Source of the DNA: Neptuniibacter sp048548695
GTDB lineage: Bacteria > Pseudomonadota > Gammaproteobacteria > Pseudomonadales > Balneatricaceae
Length of the DNA stretch: 64,000 nucleotides
NCBI RefSeq assembly: GCF_048548695.1
Contig: NZ_JBLYIF010000002.1
Strand: one strand, 5' to 3'
A program made the position numbers and the translations under genes. Below, in pieces: positions 8,804-18,270 of this stretch (positions within the stretch are counted from its first letter, which is position 1; every line of letters begins with the position of its first letter). A model generated the notes under the pieces. The model did no database searches. It was given only the letters and a program-made list of their open reading frames with translations, and was not told the DNA's origin.

Positions 8804-8853
8804 AGCTTGAATGCTGCTAAACTCACCTGGTTTGCCAAGCTGCGGAGATCCCT

Positions 8854-9612
8854 ATGCCATCCTCTGATAAACAATCCAAATACAACCGTATACTGCTGAA
8901 ATTAAGCGGTGAGGCATTAATGGGAGAGGAGCGCTTCGGCATCGACCCCAAAGTGCTGAACCGGATGGCGTTGGAAATAGGCCAGCTGGTCGGTATCGGC
9001 GTTCAGGTGGGTATGGTCATAGGCGGTGGCAATCTATTCCGGGGTGCAGCATTAAATGCAGCGGGTCTGGACCGTGTTACCGGTGATCATATGGGTATGC
9101 TGGCGACAGTGATGAATGCACTGGCCATGCGTGACGCCCTTGAGCGCAGCAATATCAATACCCGAGTGATGTCAGCCATTCCCATGAGCGGGGTGGTGGA
9201 CCACTATGACCGGCGTAACGCCATGCGCTACCTGAACCAGGGCGATGTGGTGATCTTTGCGGCCGGTACCGGAAATCCATTTTTTACGACAGACTCGGCC
9301 GCCTGTTTGCGCGGCATTGAAATCGAAGCTGAGGCAGTGCTTAAGGCGACCAAGGTTGATGGTGTGTACACCGCAGACCCGGTGAAAGACCCCACTGCCC
9401 GGCGTTATCTGCACCTGAACTATGACGAGGTGCTGGAACAGCAGTTGGCTGTTATGGATCTCACTGCCATCTGTCTGACACGGGATCATAATATGCCAGT
9501 ACGAGTGTTCAATATGAACAAGCCGGGTGCGCTGGCAAATCTCGTGGTGGGTGGCGATGAAGGCACGCTCATCGATTCCCGTGAAACGGTTGGAGAAAAA
9601 TATGCTGAATGA
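8854..9612 (+). CDS. pyrH: UMP kinase
   Basis: 252 residues. Phosphorylates UMP to UDP in pyrimidine nucleotide synthesis; a hexameric amino acid kinase-fold enzyme controlled by GTP and UTP in proteobacteria. Motifs seen: RILLKLSGEALMG (phosphate binding, about residues 13-25), VIGGGNLFRGA, FAAGTGNPFFTTDSAA and KATKVDGVYTADP. The stop codon lies inside the start of frr (11-bp overlap), indicating coupled translation. Confidence 0.97.
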   Translation: MPSSDKQSKYNRILLKLSGEALMGEERFGIDPKVLNRMALEIGQLVGIGVQVGMVIGGGNLFRGAALNAAGLDRVTGDHMGMLATVMNALAMRDALERSNINTRVMSAIPMSGVVDHYDRRNAMRYLNQGDVVIFAAGTGNPFFTTDSAACLRGIEIEAEAVLKATKVDGVYTADPVKDPTARRYLHLNYDEVLEQQLAVMDLTAICLTRDHNMPVRVFNMNKPGALANLVVGGDEGTLIDSRETVGEKYAE

Positions 9613-10159
9613 AATCGTCCAGGATGCCGGCGAACGCATGCAGAAAAGTACTGATGCGCTGGTAGATAACCTGAAAAAGATCCGCACAGGCCGTGCCCAT
9701 CCAAGTATTCTGGACGGCATTCAGGTCAATTACTATGGTGCGGATGTACCATTGGGTCAGGTGGCGAATATCGCTGTTGAAGATGGCCGTACCTTGTCTA
9801 TTGTGCCATGGGAAAAGCCCATGGTAACCGTGATTGAAAAAGCCATTATGACCTCTGATCTGGGTTTGAATCCTTCGACTGCAGGTGACGTGATCCGTGT
9901 GCCTATGCCAGCACTGACTGAGGAAACGCGCAAAGGTTTTATTCGTCAGGCGCGGCAGGAAACAGAGAATGGTCGTGTTGCTATTCGTAATATACGTCGC
10001 GATGCGAATTCTGACCTGAAAGATCTTAACAAGGAAAAAGAGCTGACCGATGATGAGCTGCGTAGCGGTGAAGATCAGGTGCAGAAATTGACCGATAAGT
10101 TTGTGGCAGAAGTGGACAAGCTGCTGGAACAAAAAGAAAAGGATCTGATGGAAATCTGA
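9602..10159 (+). CDS. frr: Ribosome recycling factor
   Basis: 185 residues from ATG at 9602 (MLNEIVQDAGERMQKS), the normal family start and length; a longer in-frame extension inside pyrH is not expected. With EF-G it splits post-termination ribosomes. The conserved hinge and tip motifs RTGRAHPSILDGI, IRVPMPALTEETRK and the C-terminal long helix (KELTDDELRSGEDQVQKLTD) are present. In E. coli dxr follows frr; here uppS follows after 39 bp. Confidence 0.97.
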   Translation: MLNEIVQDAGERMQKSTDALVDNLKKIRTGRAHPSILDGIQVNYYGADVPLGQVANIAVEDGRTLSIVPWEKPMVTVIEKAIMTSDLGLNPSTAGDVIRVPMPALTEETRKGFIRQARQETENGRVAIRNIRRDANSDLKDLNKEKELTDDELRSGEDQVQKLTDKFVAEVDKLLEQKEKDLMEI

Positions 10160-10168
10160 TCCTGTATC

Positions 10169-10183
10169 GGAGCTGCAAGCTCC
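10169..10183 (+). other. Small stem-loop between frr and uppS
   Basis: GGAGCT (10169-10174) and AGCTCC (10178-10183) form a perfect 6-bp stem with a 3-nt loop and no U-tract. It occupies most of the 39-bp gap where dxr stands in enterobacteria. Likely an intercistronic mRNA element. Confidence 0.35.
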
Positions 10184-10198
10184 ACTGGATAGACACTG

Positions 10199-10960
10199 AT
10201 GGCTCGGGAAGAACAGTCAGGTATACGACGCAATCCTCCGCCTCGACATATTGCCATCATAATGGATGGTAATAATCGCTGGGCCAAGCAGCGCACGCTG
10301 CCTAGCCTTGCCGGTCACAAGGCAGGCGTTGATAGTGTTCGTGCGGTGATTGAAGGCTGTGCAGAGCAGGGTGTAGAAGCACTGACGCTCTTCGCCTTTA
10401 GTTCTGAGAATTGGAAGCGTCCTCCGTTGGAGGTCAAAGGTCTGATGGAGCTGTTTAAATTGGCTCTGGACCGAGAATCCAAACGCCTGAAAAAAAATGG
10501 CATACGCCTACGGGTTATCGGTGATATCACTGGTTTTAGCGCGTCATTGCAACGGAAAATCCGTGCGGCTGAAGCGCTGACCGCCGAGGGCGCTCGGTTG
10601 CAACTCAATATTGCTGCTAATTACGGTGGCCGTTGGGATATTACAACGGCAGCCCGTGAACTAGCTGAGGCATGCCTGAAGGGGGATATGACCCCTGATC
10701 AGGTCACTGAAGCTGAGCTTGCTGCTCGATTATCTCTTGCTGCATTGCCCGATCCGGACCTGTGTATTCGTACTGGCGGTGAGCAACGTATTAGTAATTT
10801 CCTCATTTGGCAGTTTGCCTACACTGAACTTTATTTCGCTGACTGTTTCTGGCCGGATTTCGGCAAGGACGAGTTGCAGGAAGCCATTTATAGTTACTGC
10901 ACCCGCCAACGCCGGTTTGGTAAAACCAGTGAACAGATCGAAGCGGAAGGTCATGTTTAA
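10199..10960 (+). CDS. uppS: Undecaprenyl diphosphate synthase (cis-prenyltransferase)
   Basis: 253 residues. Condenses isopentenyl diphosphate onto farnesyl diphosphate to give the C55 carrier precursor for peptidoglycan and O-antigen synthesis. The catalytic Asp is in HIAIIMDGNNRWAKQR (about residues 18-33), followed by GHKAGVDSVR, the FAFSSENWKRP segment, and the C-terminal DLCIRTGGEQRISNFLIWQ and ELYFADCFWPDF motifs. Overlaps the cdsA start by 8 bp. The supply of its C5 substrate is interesting because MEP-pathway genes are absent from their usual places in this window. Confidence 0.98.
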   Translation: MAREEQSGIRRNPPPRHIAIIMDGNNRWAKQRTLPSLAGHKAGVDSVRAVIEGCAEQGVEALTLFAFSSENWKRPPLEVKGLMELFKLALDRESKRLKKNGIRLRVIGDITGFSASLQRKIRAAEALTAEGARLQLNIAANYGGRWDITTAARELAEACLKGDMTPDQVTEAELAARLSLAALPDPDLCIRTGGEQRISNFLIWQFAYTELYFADCFWPDFGKDELQEAIYSYCTRQRRFGKTSEQIEAEGHV

Positions 10961-11765
10961 AGCCCGTTTTCTTACCTCAATTGTCTTGGCCCCGCTGGCA
11001 ATTTATGCCGTATTTGGCTTGTCCCTGCTCCCATTTACACTGCTACTGGATCTGGTATTACTTCTGGCTGCCTGGGAGTGGGCTAACTTGTCCGGTTATC
11101 AGACACTGCAGCAGCGCCTGGGGTATCTGCTGGCGGTGGCGGCTGGTTTGGGCGGGTTACATTGGTTGCAGCCTCACTTACCTTTATCCCTGGTGCTGGG
11201 GAGCGCGTTGCTGTTTTGGTTACTGGCTTTGGTTTGGGTGTTACGTTTTCCGGCGACCTGTGGTTGGCGGCATGCCTGGCAGAGGGCGCTGATTGGCTTT
11301 GCAGTGTTGTTGCCCTGCTGGTTTGCGTTGGTGCAGGTAAAGTCGCACCCGCAGGCTGAGTTTTGGTTGTTGTGTTTACTGTTGTTGGTATGGGGTGCTG
11401 ATGTCGGCGCGTATATTGCTGGTAAAAGTCTGGGGCGCAATAAACTGGCACCTAAGGTCAGTCCTGGGAAAACCAGAGAAGGCCTGCTAGGTGGATTGTT
11501 GACCTGTTTTGCTGTGGGTGTGGGGTTTTCAATTTGGCTTGAACTTGATCTGCAAGCGGGCGTCTTATTGATGCTATTGGCGGTCTGTACCGGGCTAATG
11601 TCGGTTTTAGGTGATCTGTTTGAAAGTATGCTGAAGCGTGAGCGCGGTATTAAAGACAGTAGCCGTATCCTGCCTGGGCATGGTGGTATTTTGGATCGCA
11701 TCGACAGCCTGACGGCCGCCGCGCCTTTTTTTGTACTTTGGCTTTATTGCTTACTTCCCGCCTGA
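10953..11765 (+). CDS. cdsA: Phosphatidate cytidylyltransferase
   Basis: 270 residues starting at ATG 10953 (MFKARFLTSIVLAPLAIY), which overlaps the uppS stop; a longer in-frame reading into uppS would lack the membrane start typical of the family. Makes CDP-diacylglycerol from phosphatidate and CTP. Several hydrophobic spans are evident, and the CDP-alcohol signature is complete: LKRERGIKDSSRILPGHGG then LDRIDS at the C-terminal end. rseP follows after 8 bp, leaving no room for dxr, which lies here in Pseudomonas. Confidence 0.96.
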   Translation: MFKARFLTSIVLAPLAIYAVFGLSLLPFTLLLDLVLLLAAWEWANLSGYQTLQQRLGYLLAVAAGLGGLHWLQPHLPLSLVLGSALLFWLLALVWVLRFPATCGWRHAWQRALIGFAVLLPCWFALVQVKSHPQAEFWLLCLLLLVWGADVGAYIAGKSLGRNKLAPKVSPGKTREGLLGGLLTCFAVGVGFSIWLELDLQAGVLLMLLAVCTGLMSVLGDLFESMLKRERGIKDSSRILPGHGGILDRIDSLTAAAPFFVLWLYCLLPA

Positions 11766-11773
11766 GAGGCTGA

Positions 11774-13126
11774 ATGACACTTTTACATACCTTGCTTGCA
11801 ACCCTGGTAACACTCGGCATTCTGGTTACAGTCCATGAATGGGGGCATTTTTATATTGCGCGCCGCTGTGGTGTTAAGGTGCTGCGTTTTTCGATCGGCT
11901 TCGGCAAGCCCCTGTTGAGCTGGCGTGACCGGCACAATACTGAGTTTGTGGTGGCGGCAATTCCGCTTGGCGGTTATGTGAAAATGCTGGATGAGCGGGA
12001 GGGGGATGTCCCTGCCGATGAGCTGGCGCAGACGTTTAACAGGAAAAATGTCTGGCAACGCATTGCGATTGTAGCGGCGGGACCAGCGGTTAATCTGTTG
12101 TTTGCTGTGTTTGCCTATTGGCTGATGTTCGTGGTGGGTGTCACCACTGTTGCGCCTAAAATTGGTGCTGTGCTGCCTGAAACGCCGGCTGCGCAGGCGG
12201 GCGTTCCGGCAGGGTTTGAGGTCGTTGCGATTGACGGCAACCCGACCCTGAGTTGGGAGGAGGTCAATTTGCGCCTGGCATCCCGGGTTGGGGAAACCGG
12301 CGCGCTATCCATGAGGTTGCAGGCTGAGGGCAGTGACTATCAGATTGAAAAAGTGCTGCAGTTGAATGACTGGAAGGTCGATTTGGAGAAGCAATCTCCC
12401 GTCACTGCAATTGGGCTAGAGCCATGGCGGCCTGATGTGCCTGCAGTGATTGGTACCCTGGTGCCGGGAGAGCGGGCTGAACTGGCAGGCCTGCAATTGG
12501 GCGACCAGGTGTTGCAGATAGATGGCGAACCCGTGGCTGATTGGTATGATCTGGTAGCGCATGTGCAGGCTGCGCCCGGTCAATTGCTACAGCTCCAGTT
12601 GCTGCGTGATGGGCAAAAACTGATGCTTGATTTGACCCCCGCCGAGAAGCAGGTTGAAACGCAGCAGTTTGGATATATCGGCGCGGGAGTGCAGCCGGTT
12701 AGCTGGCCAGAGGAACAACGCAGGACTCTGCAAGAGGGGCCTTTTGCGGCGGTTGGCCATGCGTTGGCTAAGACGTGGCAGATGATTACGCTGACGCTGG
12801 ATGCCATCTGGAAAATGATTGAAGGGGCAATCTCAGTAAAAAACTTGAGTGGTCCTATAACGATTGCTAAAGTGGCGGGGGCTTCAGCGGCCTCGGGTTT
12901 TGAATCCTTTGTCAGTTTTCTGGCATATCTGAGTGTCAGTCTTGGCATTCTTAACCTGTTGCCTATTCCTGTTCTGGACGGGGGGCATCTGCTTTATTAT
13001 CTGGTTGAAGTGGTTACCGGACGTCCGGTGAGCGAACGCGTCCAGATGCTGGGTATGCGTTTAGGGATGGCTATTGTCATATCGCTGATGGGGATCGCCC
13101 TGCTGAACGATTTTATGCGGCTGTGA
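11774..13126 (+). CDS. rseP: Site-2 protease RseP
   Basis: 450 residues. Inner-membrane zinc metalloprotease that cuts RseA within the membrane to release sigma-E under envelope stress and also clears signal peptides. Zinc motif HEWGH is in the first membrane span (about residues 22-26), two central PDZ domains are visible (around GAVLPETPAAQAG and GTLVPGERAELAG), and the third ligand motif LPIPVLDGGH is near residue 395. Neighbour of bamA, matching its role in outer-membrane protein quality control. Confidence 0.96.
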   Translation: MTLLHTLLATLVTLGILVTVHEWGHFYIARRCGVKVLRFSIGFGKPLLSWRDRHNTEFVVAAIPLGGYVKMLDEREGDVPADELAQTFNRKNVWQRIAIVAAGPAVNLLFAVFAYWLMFVVGVTTVAPKIGAVLPETPAAQAGVPAGFEVVAIDGNPTLSWEEVNLRLASRVGETGALSMRLQAEGSDYQIEKVLQLNDWKVDLEKQSPVTAIGLEPWRPDVPAVIGTLVPGERAELAGLQLGDQVLQIDGEPVADWYDLVAHVQAAPGQLLQLQLLRDGQKLMLDLTPAEKQVETQQFGYIGAGVQPVSWPEEQRRTLQEGPFAAVGHALAKTWQMITLTLDAIWKMIEGAISVKNLSGPITIAKVAGASAASGFESFVSFLAYLSVSLGILNLLPIPVLDGGHLLYYLVEVVTGRPVSERVQMLGMRLGMAIVISLMGIALLNDFMRL

Positions 13127-13178
13127 GCATTGTGCTCCGGCGGCTTGTGTTTTTTATTCGGGACATAAGAACAACTTC

Positions 13179-15488
13179 ATGAAACGCGGAATTGGACTTC
13201 TCATTTCTCTCCTGTTGTGGGCATCCCTGGCTCAAGCAAACACCGCATTCACTATTCAGGATATTCGCCTGGAAGGTCTGCAGCGTGTGAGCCCGGGTAT
13301 TGTCTTTCGTAACTTTCCTTTGGGGACTGGTGATCAGGCGACTTCGCGAAACCTTGCCGATGCAACCCGGAAACTGTTTGCATCGGGCTACTTTGATGAC
13401 GTAGATGTACTTCGTGATGGCGATGTGCTGATCCTGAAACTGGTTGAACGTCCATCTATCAGTCGTATCAATCTTGAAGGTAATAGTGTCCTGAAAGATG
13501 AAGACCTTTTGAATGGCCTGAAGCAGACCGGCCTGCAGGAAGGGGATGTGCTGAAACGCTCTACTCTGGAACAGATCCGCCAGGACTTGGTAGGCGTCTA
13601 TGCCGCACAGGGTCGCTACGGGGCCGCAGTAGAAGCCTCAGTAGAACCGCTACAGGAAAACCGTGTAGCGCTGAACATAATGATTAATGAAGGCCAGGTT
13701 GCGTCTATTCAGCATATTAACATTGTTGGTAATACGGTTTATTCCGATGAAGAACTGAAAGAACTGTTCTCGCTGAAGTTGCCCAACTTCTGGACGTTCT
13801 ATAAGAAAGATGACCGCTATGCTCGCGAGAAACTCAACGGTGATTTGGAGCGTCTGCGGTCGTACTATCAAGACAGTGGTTATATCAATTTTAATATCAA
13901 CTCCACCCAGGTATCTATCACACCTGACAAAAAACATATCTACATCACGGTGAATGTCTCTGAGGGTGAGCGTTTTACCATTCGTGATGTAAATGTTGTC
14001 GGTGAAATGGTAGTGCCCGAGGACGAACTTGAAACCCAATTGACCCTGACCGCCGGTGATATCTTCTCGCGGCGCCAGATCACTGCATCGCAGGAAGCCC
14101 TGCAAAGACGCATCGGTGATGCCGGGTTTATGTTCGCCAATGTCTCTCCTGTGCCGGAGCTGCATGAAGATAATACGGTCAGTATCAAATTCTTTGTCAG
14201 CCCGGGTAAGCGGACATACGTACGCCGCATTAATATTAAAGGCAATACCCGTACTGCAGATGAAGTGGTCCGCCAGCACCTCAGCCAGATGGAAGCTGCT
14301 GTGGCTTCCAACGCCTTGATTGAACAGTCCAAACAGCGCCTGCAGCGCACCGGTTATTTCAAAAATATCAACGTTGATACCCGTCAGGTACCAGGCACTG
14401 ATGATCAGGTCGATCTGGAATATACGCTTGAAGAGCAGCAGTCTGGCTCCTTCTCTGCCAGCGTTGGCTTCTCCCAGAGCAGCGGTATTATCCTGGGGCT
14501 GCAGTTGCAGCAGGATAACTTCTTGGGTACGGGTAAAAAGGTATCCGTTGGTGTTTCTAACAGTGCAACTCTGACGGAATACTCTTATAGCTTTATCGAC
14601 CCTTATTACACTGTGGATGGTGTGAGCCGTGGTTTTAACCTTTACTACCGGAAACGCGATCTTAATGAGGATAATGTGAGTGCCTACAGCTCCGATGAGA
14701 TCGGCGGCGGCGTTGTGTTTGGTTACCCCATTAATGAAAATGAACGGTTGAATTTTGGTCTGGATATCAAAAAACTGACCATCAATACCAACGGTGTTGA
14801 AACACCTAATGAGATCTATGACTTTATCGAAGAAGAGGGTGACAGTTACCTGAATCTGGTCGCGACCCTGAGCTGGAGCAGCAATCACCTTAACCGTGGC
14901 TTCTTCCCGACCAAGGGGTATTCTCACGGCATATCACTTGAATTGGGCCTGCCTGGCAGTGACCTGGGCTATGCCAAAGCGTTGTATAACTTCCGTTATT
15001 ACGCACCCATTACCGATGATCAGCAATGGATCACCTCTTTTAAAGCGCGTGCCGGTTATGGTATCGAATCAGGCGGTAATGAATTTCCATTCTTCGAGCA
15101 TTTCTATGCCGGCGGCCTGAAGACGGTTCGCGGTTATCAGCAAAATACACTGGGGCCACGTGATTCGAAGGATGATCCGTTTGGCGGTAATGCCTTTGTG
15201 TCCGGTGGCGCAGAATTTATCTTCCCGACGCCATTTGTTGGTGATAAATCATCCTGGCGGACGCTGTTGTTCCTGGATGGTGGTAACGTATTTGATACGA
15301 GTTGTTCATCTACCGCGGTTGAGTGTGAAGACGGTGTTCAGTTAGATGAACTGCGCTTCTCCACCGGTTTTGCATTGAGCTGGTTGACGCCGATCGGTCC
15401 GCTCTCATTTGCGCTGGCGGTGCCATTGAATGATAAAGAGGGAGACGAAACGGAATTCTTCCAGTTCTCTCTGGGCCAATCCTTCTAG
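13179..15488 (+). CDS. bamA: Outer-membrane protein assembly factor BamA
   Basis: 769 residues. Core of the BAM complex that folds and inserts beta-barrel proteins. Signal peptide MKRGIGLLISLLLWASLAQA, then five POTRA repeats (first begins FTIQDIRLEGLQRVSPG, later ones at about residues 90, 172, 262 and 343), then a 16-strand barrel. The lid-loop motif VRGYQ is present (about residue 651), and the chain ends in Phe (LGQSF), the family C-terminal signal. Followed by skp 9 bp later. Confidence 0.97.
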   Translation: MKRGIGLLISLLLWASLAQANTAFTIQDIRLEGLQRVSPGIVFRNFPLGTGDQATSRNLADATRKLFASGYFDDVDVLRDGDVLILKLVERPSISRINLEGNSVLKDEDLLNGLKQTGLQEGDVLKRSTLEQIRQDLVGVYAAQGRYGAAVEASVEPLQENRVALNIMINEGQVASIQHINIVGNTVYSDEELKELFSLKLPNFWTFYKKDDRYAREKLNGDLERLRSYYQDSGYINFNINSTQVSITPDKKHIYITVNVSEGERFTIRDVNVVGEMVVPEDELETQLTLTAGDIFSRRQITASQEALQRRIGDAGFMFANVSPVPELHEDNTVSIKFFVSPGKRTYVRRINIKGNTRTADEVVRQHLSQMEAAVASNALIEQSKQRLQRTGYFKNINVDTRQVPGTDDQVDLEYTLEEQQSGSFSASVGFSQSSGIILGLQLQQDNFLGTGKKVSVGVSNSATLTEYSYSFIDPYYTVDGVSRGFNLYYRKRDLNEDNVSAYSSDEIGGGVVFGYPINENERLNFGLDIKKLTINTNGVETPNEIYDFIEEEGDSYLNLVATLSWSSNHLNRGFFPTKGYSHGISLELGLPGSDLGYAKALYNFRYYAPITDDQQWITSFKARAGYGIESGGNEFPFFEHFYAGGLKTVRGYQQNTLGPRDSKDDPFGGNAFVSGGAEFIFPTPFVGDKSSWRTLLFLDGGNVFDTSCSSTAVECEDGVQLDELRFSTGFALSWLTPIGPLSFALAVPLNDKEGDETEFFQFSLGQSF

Positions 15489-15497
15489 AGGTTAAAA

Positions 15498-15998
15498 ATG
15501 AAATTCAAATCTTTACTGGTTTTTGTATTTACACTTAGCTTGAGTGTTATGGCACATGCTGAAAAAGTTGCTGTCCTGGGTATCCAGGAAGCATTGCTGG
15601 GTTCTGTTGCCGCGGAAAAATTTCGTGAATCTCTGCGCAGTGAGCTTTCTGGCGATGAAAAGCAGGTTTTGGAATTGGAAAAACAAGCCAAAGCCTTGCA
15701 GGAAAAGCTGAAGAAAAACCAGGATCTGGCGTCTGCTGAAGAGCTGCAGAAAATGAAGCTGCAATTTCAGAAAGTCTTTACCCAGTACCAAAAAATGGGT
15801 CAGGCACTGCAGCAGAAACGTGCCGCTAAAGAGCAGGGCTTTGTGGCGGACATGCGCCCTGTTCTGGATAAGGTTATCCGTAGCCTGATCGAACAGGAAA
15901 ATTATGATCTTGTGGTGGCTAAAGAAGCTTCCGTATTTGCCCGTAAAGAGCTCGACATCACGCCTAAAGTGATCGAGCTGCTGAACCAGACGAAATAA
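15498..15998 (+). CDS. skp: Periplasmic chaperone Skp/OmpH
   Basis: 166 residues with signal peptide (about 1-21, ending VMAHA). Skp is a trimeric periplasmic chaperone that carries unfolded outer-membrane proteins to BAM. After a short beta segment (EKVAVLGIQEALLGS), the middle is a long charged coiled coil (ELEKQAKALQEKLKKNQ and neighbours), the tentacle region. Operon position between bamA and lpxD is standard. Sequence conservation is low in this family; identification combines fold pattern and context. Confidence 0.93.
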   Translation: MKFKSLLVFVFTLSLSVMAHAEKVAVLGIQEALLGSVAAEKFRESLRSELSGDEKQVLELEKQAKALQEKLKKNQDLASAEELQKMKLQFQKVFTQYQKMGQALQQKRAAKEQGFVADMRPVLDKVIRSLIEQENYDLVVAKEASVFARKELDITPKVIELLNQTK

Positions 15999-16006
15999 CC
16001 TACTGC

Positions 16007-17047
16007 ATGGAAAAACTTGGCCACTATACCCTTCAGCAACTTGCAGAATATCTGCAGGCTGAGTTGATTGGCGATGGTGGTCTTGTCATCCGTGGTCTTG
16101 CCACGCTGGAAACAGCTACCAGTGATCATCTGGCATTTCTGGCGAACGCCCGCTACGCCAAACTTCTTCCCGATGCGAAAGCTGGTGCTGTGATTGTGGC
16201 ACCGTCTGAAGCGCAACTGGTGCCAGGCAATGCATTGGTTGTTGACGATCCTTACCTGGCATTTGCCCGGGTCAGTCAAATGTTCAGTGACATCCCAGCA
16301 GTAACAGCAGGGCAACATTCCTCCGCTGTGGTCGCAGCTGATGCGCGAGTGCATCCGACTGCTGCAATTGGGCCAGGGGTGGTTGTGGGGGCGGGTACTG
16401 AGATTGGCGAAAACGTTGTCCTGGCGGCTAACACCGTGATTGGTAATGATTGCCGCATCGGTTCAGGTACTCGTCTGTACGCCAATGTTACCTGTTACCA
16501 CAATGTTTGGATCGGTGCGGATTGCCTAATACACAGTGGTGTGGTTCTGGGTGCTGACGGTTTTGGTTTTGCTCCATCGCCTGACGGTTGGGTGAAAATA
16601 GCGCAGCTAGGTGGGGTGCGCATAGGTGACCGGGTTGAGGTTGGCGCGGGTACCACCATTGATCGTGGCGCCTTACAACACACTGAGATTGGTGATGGTG
16701 TCATCCTGGATAATCAAATTCAGATTGCCCATAACGTCAAGATTGGTAAAAATAGCGCGATTGCTGGTTGTACCGCAGTGGCAGGAAGCACTAAAATTGG
16801 CGACCGCTGCACTATCGCCGGAGCCTGTGGTATTACCGGGCATCTGGAGTTGGCAGATGGTGTACATATCACCGCCATGTCACTTGTTACCAAATCCATT
16901 ACCACGCAAGGGGCTTATTCTTCTGGAACAGGCCTTATGCCCAGTGGCCAATGGAAAAAGAATGTAGTGCGCTTCCGACAGTTAGATGATCTGGCTCGCC
17001 GGCTTAAGTCTGTTGAAGAACAGGTAAAAGAAATTAAGGGTTCCTAA
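16007..17047 (+). CDS. lpxD: UDP-3-O-acylglucosamine N-acyltransferase LpxD
   Basis: 346 residues. Third step of lipid A synthesis: transfers a 3-hydroxyacyl chain from ACP to UDP-3-O-acyl-glucosamine. N-terminal uridine-binding domain (LTLQQLAEYLQAEL-like start), then left-handed parallel beta-helix hexapeptide repeats (about residues 105-290), with the catalytic His in the QIAHNVKIG segment, and a C-terminal helix (DDLARRLKSVEEQVKEI). Three bases separate its stop from fabZ. Confidence 0.97.
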   Translation: MEKLGHYTLQQLAEYLQAELIGDGGLVIRGLATLETATSDHLAFLANARYAKLLPDAKAGAVIVAPSEAQLVPGNALVVDDPYLAFARVSQMFSDIPAVTAGQHSSAVVAADARVHPTAAIGPGVVVGAGTEIGENVVLAANTVIGNDCRIGSGTRLYANVTCYHNVWIGADCLIHSGVVLGADGFGFAPSPDGWVKIAQLGGVRIGDRVEVGAGTTIDRGALQHTEIGDGVILDNQIQIAHNVKIGKNSAIAGCTAVAGSTKIGDRCTIAGACGITGHLELADGVHITAMSLVTKSITTQGAYSSGTGLMPSGQWKKNVVRFRQLDDLARRLKSVEEQVKEIKGS

Positions 17048-17050
17048 TAG

Positions 17051-17488
17051 ATGATGGATGTAAAAGAAATAAGGGAGTACCTTCCCCACCGCTATCCCTT
17101 CCTGCTAGTTGATCGGGTGCTGGAAATTGAGGTTGGCCAGTCAATAGTGGCAATTAAAAATGTATCAGTGAACGAACCCTTCTTCAACGGCCACTTCCCC
17201 GATTACCCTGTAATGCCGGGCGTGTTAATTGTTGAAGCAATGGCGCAGGCTGCAGGTATTTTAGGTTTTAAAACCATGGGCAAAAAACCTCAGGATGGTA
17301 GTATCTACTACTTCGTGGGTGCCGATAACCTGCGTTTTAAGCGCCCAGTGGTGCCGGGTGACCAGCTGCGCCTTGAAGCAAAAGTGCGTTCAGAGCGCCG
17401 CGGCATCTGGAAATTTGACGTATCCTCAACAGTAGATGGTGAGATGGTGAGTTCTGCAACCATCCTGTGTGCTGACAGAAAGGTCTGA
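17051..17488 (+). CDS. fabZ: 3-hydroxyacyl-ACP dehydratase FabZ
   Basis: 145 residues. Hot-dog fold dehydratase of fatty acid elongation; it competes with LpxA/LpxD for hydroxyacyl-ACP, hence the shared operon. The catalytic His is in NGHFPDYPVMPGV (about residue 49) and the catalytic Glu in LIVEAMAQAAGIL (about residue 63). An ATG one codon later is an equally possible start. The lpxA start codon lies 2 bp past the stop. Confidence 0.97.
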   Translation: MMDVKEIREYLPHRYPFLLVDRVLEIEVGQSIVAIKNVSVNEPFFNGHFPDYPVMPGVLIVEAMAQAAGILGFKTMGKKPQDGSIYYFVGADNLRFKRPVVPGDQLRLEAKVRSERRGIWKFDVSSTVDGEMVSSATILCADRKV

Positions 17489-17490
17489 AG

Positions 17491-18261
17491 TTGATTGATT
17501 CTCGCGCCATAGTCGATCCCAGCGCCAAGCTTGCCGATGATGTAGAGGTAGGCCCTTGGTCATTTATTGGTGCCGATGTAGAAATTGGTGCAGGCACTGT
17601 GATTGGTCCCCATGTTGTTATTAAAGGGCCAACCACAATCGGACGGAATAACCGTATTTTCCAGTTTTCCAGTGTGGGTGAAGAGTGTCAGGATAAGAAA
17701 TATGCTGGCGAACCGACCACGCTGGTGATTGGCGACAATAACGTGATCCGCGAAGGTGTTACGATTCACCGTGGCACAGTGCAAGATAGCGGCACCACCA
17801 TTATTGGCAGTGATAATCTGTTCATGGCTAATGTGCATGTCGCCCACGACTGTATAGTGGGTGATCACGTTATTATGGCCAACAATACCGCCATTGCCGG
17901 ACATGTTCATGTTGGCGATTGGGCGATTCTCGGTGGTTTTACTGCCGTGCACCAGTTCTGCAAAATAGGTCCCCATGTGATGTGCGGTACCTGCAGTGTG
18001 GTGTTAAAAGATATACCCGCTTACGTGATGGCGAATGGCAATACGGCTGAGCCGCATGGCATCAATACCGAAGGTTTGAAGCGCCGTGGCTTTAGTGCTG
18101 ATGCTATTCAGGCACTAAAACGAGCCTATAAAGTCATTTATCGTCAGAACAATACATTGACGCAGGCACTGGATCAGTTGGCTGATCTGGTAGCCGATAC
18201 GCCTGAGCTTGCGCCGCTGATTCACTCGCTGGAAACGTCTACCCGCGGCATTATCCGCTAG
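17491..18261 (+). CDS. lpxA: UDP-N-acetylglucosamine O-acyltransferase LpxA
   Basis: 256 residues, TTG start at 17491, chosen because LIDSRAIVDPSAKLADDV is the family N-terminus and no ATG lies in this position. First committed step of lipid A: acylates the 3-OH of UDP-GlcNAc. A parallel beta-helix of hexapeptide repeats fills residues 1-190, with the catalytic His in the VHVAHDCIVG segment (about 122-131). The helical C-terminus follows (RAYKVIYRQNNTL). Confidence 0.97.
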   Translation: MIDSRAIVDPSAKLADDVEVGPWSFIGADVEIGAGTVIGPHVVIKGPTTIGRNNRIFQFSSVGEECQDKKYAGEPTTLVIGDNNVIREGVTIHRGTVQDSGTTIIGSDNLFMANVHVAHDCIVGDHVIMANNTAIAGHVHVGDWAILGGFTAVHQFCKIGPHVMCGTCSVVLKDIPAYVMANGNTAEPHGINTEGLKRRGFSADAIQALKRAYKVIYRQNNTLTQALDQLADLVADTPELAPLIHSLETSTRGIIR

Positions 18262-18270
18262 GAGCTTGCC

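Noticed and set aside
10719..10952. N-terminal extension of CdsA into uppS
   Set aside because: The extension lies wholly within uppS and CdsA starts naturally at the overlapping ATG 10953.
13650..14927. 425-codon open frame antisense to bamA
   Set aside because: No ribosome site, no recognisable domain, and it lies fully inside a strongly supported bamA; the length is a codon-bias shadow.
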